From contig UQVN01000029.1 of the NCBI GenBank assembly GCA_900544525.1, positions 1 to 20,177 of the forward strand: DNA of 20,177 nt, in the 5' to 3' direction. The DNA is from an uncultured Eubacteriales bacterium (GTDB taxonomy: Bacteria > Bacillota > Clostridia > Lachnospirales > Lachnospiraceae). Under the pieces are notes generated by a model that saw only the letters and a program-made list of their open reading frames with translations, made no database searches and was not told the DNA's origin. This document shows, piece after piece, positions 15,649 to 20,177 of this stretch. Both the position numbers and the translations under genes were made by a program. How positions within the stretch are numbered: the stretch's first letter is position 1; each line of letters starts with the position of its first letter.

Positions 15649-16313
15649 ACGAAATACCCCTGTCCACGTTTGGTTCTAATATAATCTGTTAGACCAAGCT
15701 GTTCTATTTTACTCCTGAGCCTTCCGATATTGACGGTGAGAGTATTATCATTAATAAACATAGAGTTATCCCAAAGATATTCCATAATATCCATACGAGA
15801 TAGGATTTTTCCTTTGTGAGTCATGAGATAATGCAATATTTTCAGTTCGTTTTTTGTAAGCTCCATGATATTGCCATTGTATTCGATCGTGCTTGATAGA
15901 ATATGAAGTTGCAGTTTATTATGTTCTATTGTGTCACTGGTTGTTTCCTTTGGATACGCTCGTTTTAATAGAGAATGAATTCTTGCAAGTAAAATTTGAG
16001 TATTATAAGGTTTTACTATAAAATCATCGCCACCAAGAGTAATCCCCATGAGTTCATCAATATTAGTATCTCTGCTTGTAATAAAAATAATTGGTATTTT
16101 AGAAAAACTTCGTATTTCTGTGCAGATTTGGAAACCATCTTGTGTTGGTAAATTAATATCTAATAAGATGAGATGTGGTAAATTTTCTTTTACAAAAGAA
16201 GGGATATTATCAAAAGTTTGTGGTTTGATAATGGAATAACCATTGTTAACAAGTAAATTTCCAAGCTCATTTTGTAGCTGTTCATTATCGTCAATAATCA
16301 TAATTGTATACAT
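15645..16313 (-). CDS. OmpR-family response regulator (BceR-like)
   Basis: A 222-aa regulator. The receiver has D8/D9, the phospho-acceptor D52 in LILLDINLP, T79 in FITS and K101 in VKPYN. The C-terminal winged helix (about 130-222) includes ELTKNELKILHYLMTHKGKI and ends in RTKRGQGYFV. SD AAGGAG lies 9 nt before the ATG. It heads the Bce-type cluster, diverging from the MerR gene. The likely target is the ABC transporter pair through the palindrome at 14558-14571. Confidence 0.95.
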   Translation of the reverse strand: MYTIMIIDDNEQLQNELGNLLVNNGYSIIKPQTFDNIPSFVKENLPHLILLDINLPTQDGFQICTEIRSFSKIPIIFITSRDTNIDELMGITLGGDDFIVKPYNTQILLARIHSLLKRAYPKETTSDTIEHNKLQLHILSSTIEYNGNIMELTKNELKILHYLMTHKGKILSRMDIMEYLWDNSMFINDNTLTVNIGRLRSKIEQLGLTDYIRTKRGQGYFV

Positions 16314-16351
16314 CGTTAATAGCTCCTTGTTTCAAAGTATTCTCTGTAAGT

Positions 16352-16357
16352 ATTATA
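16352..16357 (-). promoter_or_regulatory. -10 box of the response-regulator gene
   Basis: On the - strand TATAAT stands 39 nt before the ATG at 16313. No good -35 lies 16-18 nt upstream, so the promoter is either weak or activator-dependent. Confidence 0.45.
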
Positions 16358-16398
16358 CTATATTTCACTTATCAATGGCAGAAATTAAAAAATAACTC

Positions 16399-16429
16399 TT
16401 GACTTAGAGTCCACTCAAAGGATTACAAT
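16399..16429 (+). promoter_or_regulatory. MerR-type promoter with 19-bp spacer and operator dyad
   Basis: TTGACT (16399-16404) and TACAAT (16424-16429) are 19 nt apart, the overlong spacer typical of MerR-controlled promoters. The spacer contains a dyad, CTTAGAGT-CC-ACTCAAAG (16403-16420), 7 of 8 positions symmetrical. The layout resembles operators of the NmlR/AdhR branch. The promoter drives the MerR gene and the overlapping DXS-like gene. Confidence 0.8.
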
Positions 16430-16465
16430 AAGTCAGGAAACAAAAAACAGGATAGGAGTGATGGT

Positions 16466-16876
16466 ATGACAATTAAAGAAGTCAGTGAAAAATATGGCAT
16501 CACACAGGATACTCTGCGTTATTATGAGCGTGTTGGTATGATACCACCTGTCACTCGTACATCAAGTGGTATTCGAAATTATAGTAAAAATGATCTTGAT
16601 TGGGTGCAACAGTCCATTAATATGAGAAATGCAGGTCTTCCTGTAGAAGTAATTATTGAATATGTGAGATTGTTTCAAGAAGGTGATAGTACCATTCTGG
16701 CGCGATTACAATTGCTACAAAGGCAAAAAGAGGTATTGCTAGAAAAGAGAAAACAAATTGATGACACACTGAAACGTTTGAATTATAAAATTTCAAGATA
16801 TGAAATTGCCATGGAAACTGGTGAGCTGACATGGGATAAGGAGGAAGAACAAGATGTATATAGAAACGATAAATGA
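16466..16876 (+). CDS. MerR family transcriptional regulator
   Basis: A 136-aa regulator. The N-terminal winged helix-turn-helix (about 1-70) has TIKEVSEKYGITQDTLRYYE, the GMIPP turn and RTSSGIRNYS. A dimerisation coiled coil follows at about 80-120. There is no cysteine at all. At the position where AdhR/NmlR-type proteins have a redox cysteine (INCL), this one has Met (INMR), so metal sensing or cysteine-based redox sensing is unlikely. SD AGGAG is 7 nt before the ATG. Its end overlaps the DXS-like gene by 23 nt, so both are made together. It probably activates its own promoter in response to an unknown small molecule. Confidence 0.93.
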   Translation: MTIKEVSEKYGITQDTLRYYERVGMIPPVTRTSSGIRNYSKNDLDWVQQSINMRNAGLPVEVIIEYVRLFQEGDSTILARLQLLQRQKEVLLEKRKQIDDTLKRLNYKISRYEIAMETGELTWDKEEEQDVYRNDK

Positions 16877-18608
16877 ACCAGCGGATGTAAAAAAATTAAA
16901 TTTAGAACAGATGATTGTATTAGCAAAAGAAATGCGACAAGCATTGTTAACAAAGGCAAGCAAACATGGAGGACATTTTGGACCTAACTTTGGGATAGTA
17001 GAGGCAACGATTGCTCTGCATTATGTATTTGATTCTCCAAAAGATAAGATTGTATTTGATATCTCTCATCAATCGTACCCACATAAAATACTAACGGGAC
17101 GCAAAGATGGTTTTTTATATGAGGAGCATTATGACGATATCTCAGGTTATAGCAATCCAGAGGAAAGTGAACATGATCATTTTACGCTCGGACATACTTC
17201 TACTTCTATCAGTCTTGCTTGTGGACTTGCAAAGGCAAGGGATTTAAGAGGAGAAAGTGGAAACGTCATTGCGGTAATTGGAGATGGTTCTCTTAGTGGA
17301 GGAGAAGCATTAGAAGGACTGGATTTTGCACCAGAGCTAAAGAGCAATTTGATTATTGTAGTAAATGACAATGATATGTCCATTGCGGAAAATCACGGTG
17401 GTATTTATGAAAATTTAAAACAATTGAGAGAAACCGATGGTAGGGCAGAATGTAATTTATTCAAAGCCATGGGACTTGACTATGTTTTTGTAAAAGATGG
17501 ACATGATATACAGGAATTAATCTCTGCATTGAAACAAGTGAAAGATTGTATGCAACCAGTGGTTGTGCACATTTGTACATTGAAAGGAAAAGGATATGCT
17601 CCAGCTGAAAAGGAAAAAGAAAATTGGCATTTTAGTGGACCTTTTGATATCGCAACTGGAAAGCCTTTATTTCCTTCTAATACCGAAAATTATTCAAATG
17701 TTACAGCAAACTATCTGTTAAAGAAGATGAAAGAAGATACTTCTGTAGCGGCTATCACCTCTGGAACACCTATCATATTAGGATTTACAGAGGAAAAAAG
17801 AAAACAAGCGGGAAGTCAGTTTGTAGATGTGGGAATTGCAGAGGAAACAGCAGTTGCGTTAGCATCAGGAATTGCAACTGGTGGTGGCAAACCTGTTTAC
17901 GGTGTCTATAGTACATTTATACAACGTACGTTTGACCAAATTTCTCAAGATCTTTGTATCAATAATAGTCCTGCCACTATGATTGTATTTGATGGCTCTA
18001 TCTATGGTATGAATGATGTAACACATCTTGGGATTTTTGATATTCCAATGATGGCAAATATTCCAAATCTTGTTTATCTTGCGCCTACTACAAAAGAAGA
18101 ATATCTTGCTATGTTGGATTGGAGCATAGAACAGAATGAGTATCCAGTCGCAATCCGTGTACCAGGAGGAAAAATGATTTCCGATGGGAGAGAGATTACA
18201 AAAGACTTTAGTCAGTTAAATACATATGAAGTAACAAGAAAAGGAAGAAAAGTAGCGATTTTAGCACTTGGAACTTTTTATGCTTTAGGAGAAGAGATAG
18301 CAAAATGCTTAGAAGAGAAAAGAAAGGAGAAACCAACATTAATTAATCCGATGTATATAACAGGTCTGGATGAAAAGTTATTAGAACAGTTAAAAGAGGA
18401 GCATGATATTGTGATTACATTAGAAGATGGAATTCTTGATGGTGGATTTGGTGAAAAAATTGCTCGCTTTTATGGAACTTCTAATATGAAAGTTTTAAAC
18501 TATGGTTTTAAAAAAGAATTTCTTGATCGCTATCATGTGCAAGAAGTTTTGAAGAATAATCGATTAACATCAACGCAGATTATCGAGGATGTGTTCTCGC
18601 TACTATAA
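16854..18608 (+). CDS. DXS-like thiamine-diphosphate enzyme (transketolase superfamily) of uncertain substrate
   Basis: Cytoplasmic enzyme of 584 aa, slightly shorter than DXS (about 620). The thiamine-diphosphate domain has SKHGGHFGPN (H41), SHQSYPHKILTGR (H72), GHTSTSIS, the metal-binding GDG (143-145) and N171. The pyrimidine domain has the activating glutamate E330 in GIAEE. R358 (FIQR) and H391 (THLG) match E. coli DXS R398 and H431. However, the arginines reported to hold the glyceraldehyde-3-phosphate phosphate appear lost: DRAG is DGSI (R420 to G381) and RYPRG is RVPGG (R478 to G438). QH after the catalytic Glu is ET. A DXS paralogue using another acceptor is therefore more likely than the isoprenoid enzyme. 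SD AGGAGG stands 9 nt before the ATG. Single-gene output of the MerR unit, with no isoprenoid gene nearby. Confidence 0.85.
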   Translation: MYIETINEPADVKKLNLEQMIVLAKEMRQALLTKASKHGGHFGPNFGIVEATIALHYVFDSPKDKIVFDISHQSYPHKILTGRKDGFLYEEHYDDISGYSNPEESEHDHFTLGHTSTSISLACGLAKARDLRGESGNVIAVIGDGSLSGGEALEGLDFAPELKSNLIIVVNDNDMSIAENHGGIYENLKQLRETDGRAECNLFKAMGLDYVFVKDGHDIQELISALKQVKDCMQPVVVHICTLKGKGYAPAEKEKENWHFSGPFDIATGKPLFPSNTENYSNVTANYLLKKMKEDTSVAAITSGTPIILGFTEEKRKQAGSQFVDVGIAEETAVALASGIATGGGKPVYGVYSTFIQRTFDQISQDLCINNSPATMIVFDGSIYGMNDVTHLGIFDIPMMANIPNLVYLAPTTKEEYLAMLDWSIEQNEYPVAIRVPGGKMISDGREITKDFSQLNTYEVTRKGRKVAILALGTFYALGEEIAKCLEEKRKEKPTLINPMYITGLDEKLLEQLKEEHDIVITLEDGILDGGFGEKIARFYGTSNMKVLNYGFKKEFLDRYHVQEVLKNNRLTSTQIIEDVFSLL

Positions 18609-18617
18609 AAACATAAG

Positions 18618-18665
18618 AAACTGCCATCTCATAGCTAATATCAGTTATGAGATGGCAGTTTTTGG
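18618..18665. terminator. Strong bidirectional terminator
   Basis: Arms 18618-18633 and 18646-18661 pair perfectly over 16 bp. Three more inner pairs (one G-T wobble) leave a 6-nt loop. On the + strand it ends in GTTTTTGG. On the - strand the tail is TTTCTTATGTTTTT, so it can serve both the DXS-like gene and the convergent EAL gene. Confidence 0.88.
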
Positions 18666-20177
18666 TTAAGATAAAAATTCCTTTTCAAATTCATCTACTG
18701 GAATTGGACGGCTGTAATAATAGCCTTGACCATAGTTACAACCAAGTATTTTTATTAATTCATGGTTGTCTAAAGTTTCAACCCCTTCCACAACCGTTTT
18801 AATATGTAAATCTTTTGAAAGCTGTACAACGTTTTTTAACATCATTTGTTGTGACTGTTTCTTTAATAATTCTTCTGATAAGAAAGTACGATCTAGTTTT
18901 AATTCGTCGATTTCGATTGTGGCTAGTATATTAAGAGAAGAGTAACCACTGCCAAAGTCGTCAAGAGAAATATGGAAACCCAGTTCATGAAGTTTCTGAA
19001 TGGTTTTATTTAATTCCTCGATATTTTTAGCAGCAAGACCTTCAATAATCTCTAATGTAATTTGTCTAGGAGAAATGTCGTAACGTTTTGTAATATTACA
19101 TAGTTGTTCAATATAGTCAGATTGATAAAATAATAACTTCGATTGGTTGACAGCAATATGAATCGGTTCTTTTCCAGCATCGATCCATTGACGAAGCTGT
19201 TTACAAGCTTGCTCAACCATATATAAATCAAGCTCTGCACAAAAACCATTCCGTTCAAAGGCGGGAATAAACTGATCAGGATAGATCATAGTACCGTCTG
19301 CTCGGATCCAGCGAACAAGTGCTTCTGCTCCTATAATCTGATTTGTTTTTAAATCAATTTTTGGTTGCAAATACATCTTAAATTCTTCTTGTTCTAATGC
19401 TTGCTTCATAGAACTCTCAATAAAGTTATATAAATTTTCCTGTTGATGCATTTTCTCATCATAAAATACAACCACATTTTCATGTCCATTGTGAGCATAT
19501 TTTAATGTAAATTCTACTTTATGAAGGAGACTGTGAAAACAAGATTTCTCTTGGCTGTTTTCTTCAAAAGTAGCGATTCCAGAATATAAAGATATCGTAT
19601 AACTTTTATTAAATTCAAGAGGAATCGAGCTGATTTTATCTAAGAGCTGATGAATTCTTTTCTTCAATATTTCTTGTTCTGTGTCCGTTAAAAATAAGTA
19701 GAATTGATCACCAATATAACGACAGTAAAGTTCATGATCTTTCGTTTCTTTTTCTAAGATTTCAGCAATTTTACATAAAAGAAGATCGGCATCTGTCATT
19801 CCAAAAATTTCATTGATGTATTGAAAATGTCGAATATTAATTGCTGCTATGCTATAACTAGAAAGTGTTTTTGAGAGTATTTCCACTTCTTCTTTAAATT
19901 GTTCGAAGTTTAAAGCGCCAGTCAATCTATCATGTTTTTTTAAGTGAATTAAGTCTTTGTTATTTCGTTTTAATAATTGATAGAAAATAAAAATGGCAAT
20001 AATGGATATAATCAATGCAGTACCAAAGATTAGATTTACAATTAAAAAAATAGAATGAATAGGACTTTTGATTCCTGTTTGTTGATCCAAACAAATAAGA
20101 TACCAACCATTGGTTTCTAGTGGATAGAAATGCAATGGATAACTTTTATTTTGGTATCTAAAAGAGGAAGTAAAAGA
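18666..20177 (-). CDS. Membrane protein with degenerate GGDEF and EAL domains, probable c-di-GMP phosphodiesterase (5' end cut off)
   Basis: The frame stays open to the window edge, so the true start lies outside. An in-frame TTG at 20135 has no reason to be the start. The visible part begins with the end of an extracellular sensor region (TNGWYLICLDQQTG), then a span (about 30 residues before FYQLLKRN). The GGDEF domain (DRLTGALNF onward) has YIGDQF in place of GGDEF, so it should not make c-di-GMP. The EAL domain keeps GAEALVRW, VNQSKLLFY, LEIIEG, DDFGSGYSSL, ELKLDRTF, VEGVET and QGYYYSRP, so the catalytic and metal residues appear complete. It is predicted to hydrolyse c-di-GMP, perhaps in response to an external signal. 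Convergent with the DXS-like gene and unrelated to the other clusters. Confidence 0.9.
   Translation of the reverse strand, partial: SFTSSFRYQNKSYPLHFYPLETNGWYLICLDQQTGIKSPIHSIFLIVNLIFGTALIISIIAIFIFYQLLKRNNKDLIHLKKHDRLTGALNFEQFKEEVEILSKTLSSYSIAAINIRHFQYINEIFGMTDADLLLCKIAEILEKETKDHELYCRYIGDQFYLFLTDTEQEILKKRIHQLLDKISSIPLEFNKSYTISLYSGIATFEENSQEKSCFHSLLHKVEFTLKYAHNGHENVVVFYDEKMHQQENLYNFIESSMKQALEQEEFKMYLQPKIDLKTNQIIGAEALVRWIRADGTMIYPDQFIPAFERNGFCAELDLYMVEQACKQLRQWIDAGKEPIHIAVNQSKLLFYQSDYIEQLCNITKRYDISPRQITLEIIEGLAAKNIEELNKTIQKLHELGFHISLDDFGSGYSSLNILATIEIDELKLDRTFLSEELLKKQSQQMMLKNVVQLSKDLHIKTVVEGVETLDNHELIKILGCNYGQGYYYSRPIPVDEFEKEFLS

Noticed and set aside
16854..18608. Calling the enzyme simply dxs of the MEP pathway
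   Set aside because: Two phosphate-binding arginines appear to be missing and the context is a private MerR unit with no isoprenoid genes.

Overview
The window is AT-rich DNA with strong Shine-Dalgarno sites, tightly packed genes, YesM/YesN and Bce-type two-component systems, lipoprotein sugar-binding proteins and a PadR/DUF1048 pair. This points to a low-GC Bacillota (Firmicutes) chromosome, probably a gut-type clostridial lineage such as Lachnospirales or a relative. No rRNA, tRNA, CRISPR array, transposase or phage gene is visible.

Region 1 (1-10490, + strand) is a galactose/glucose uptake and sensing locus. It has an mglB-mglA-mglC ABC importer (192-4851) closed by a terminator. A second unit follows from its own promoter: a YesN-type response regulator, a YesM-type sensor kinase, a membrane-anchored periplasmic binding protein and a second MglB-like lipoprotein (4979-10486). 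The two MglB-like proteins differ in topology. The one beside the regulators has the normal order. The one in the transport operon appears circularly permuted: the segment that normally forms the N-terminus is at the C-terminus. The permease MglC also carries about 220 extra charged, helical residues before its first membrane span. The likely logic is that the binding proteins report sugar to the kinase, which phosphorylates the AraC-type regulator, which controls the importer.

Region 2 (10623-16313, - strand) reads right to left. It holds a Bce-type regulator and intramembrane-sensing kinase, then the ABC ATPase and 10-span FtsX-type permease of a peptide-antibiotic detoxification module. 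A PadR repressor and two DUF1048 proteins follow, with their own promoter inside a 44-bp dyad. A perfect 34-bp palindrome covers the stop codon of the last gene.

Region 3 (16399-18665, + strand) has a MerR regulator with a 19-bp-spacer promoter, translationally overlapped with a DXS-like thiamine-diphosphate enzyme. That enzyme lacks two arginines which bind the substrate phosphate in true DXS. A strong bidirectional terminator follows.

Region 4 (18666-20177, - strand, cut by the window edge) is a membrane protein with a degenerate GGDEF and an apparently intact EAL domain, a likely c-di-GMP phosphodiesterase.
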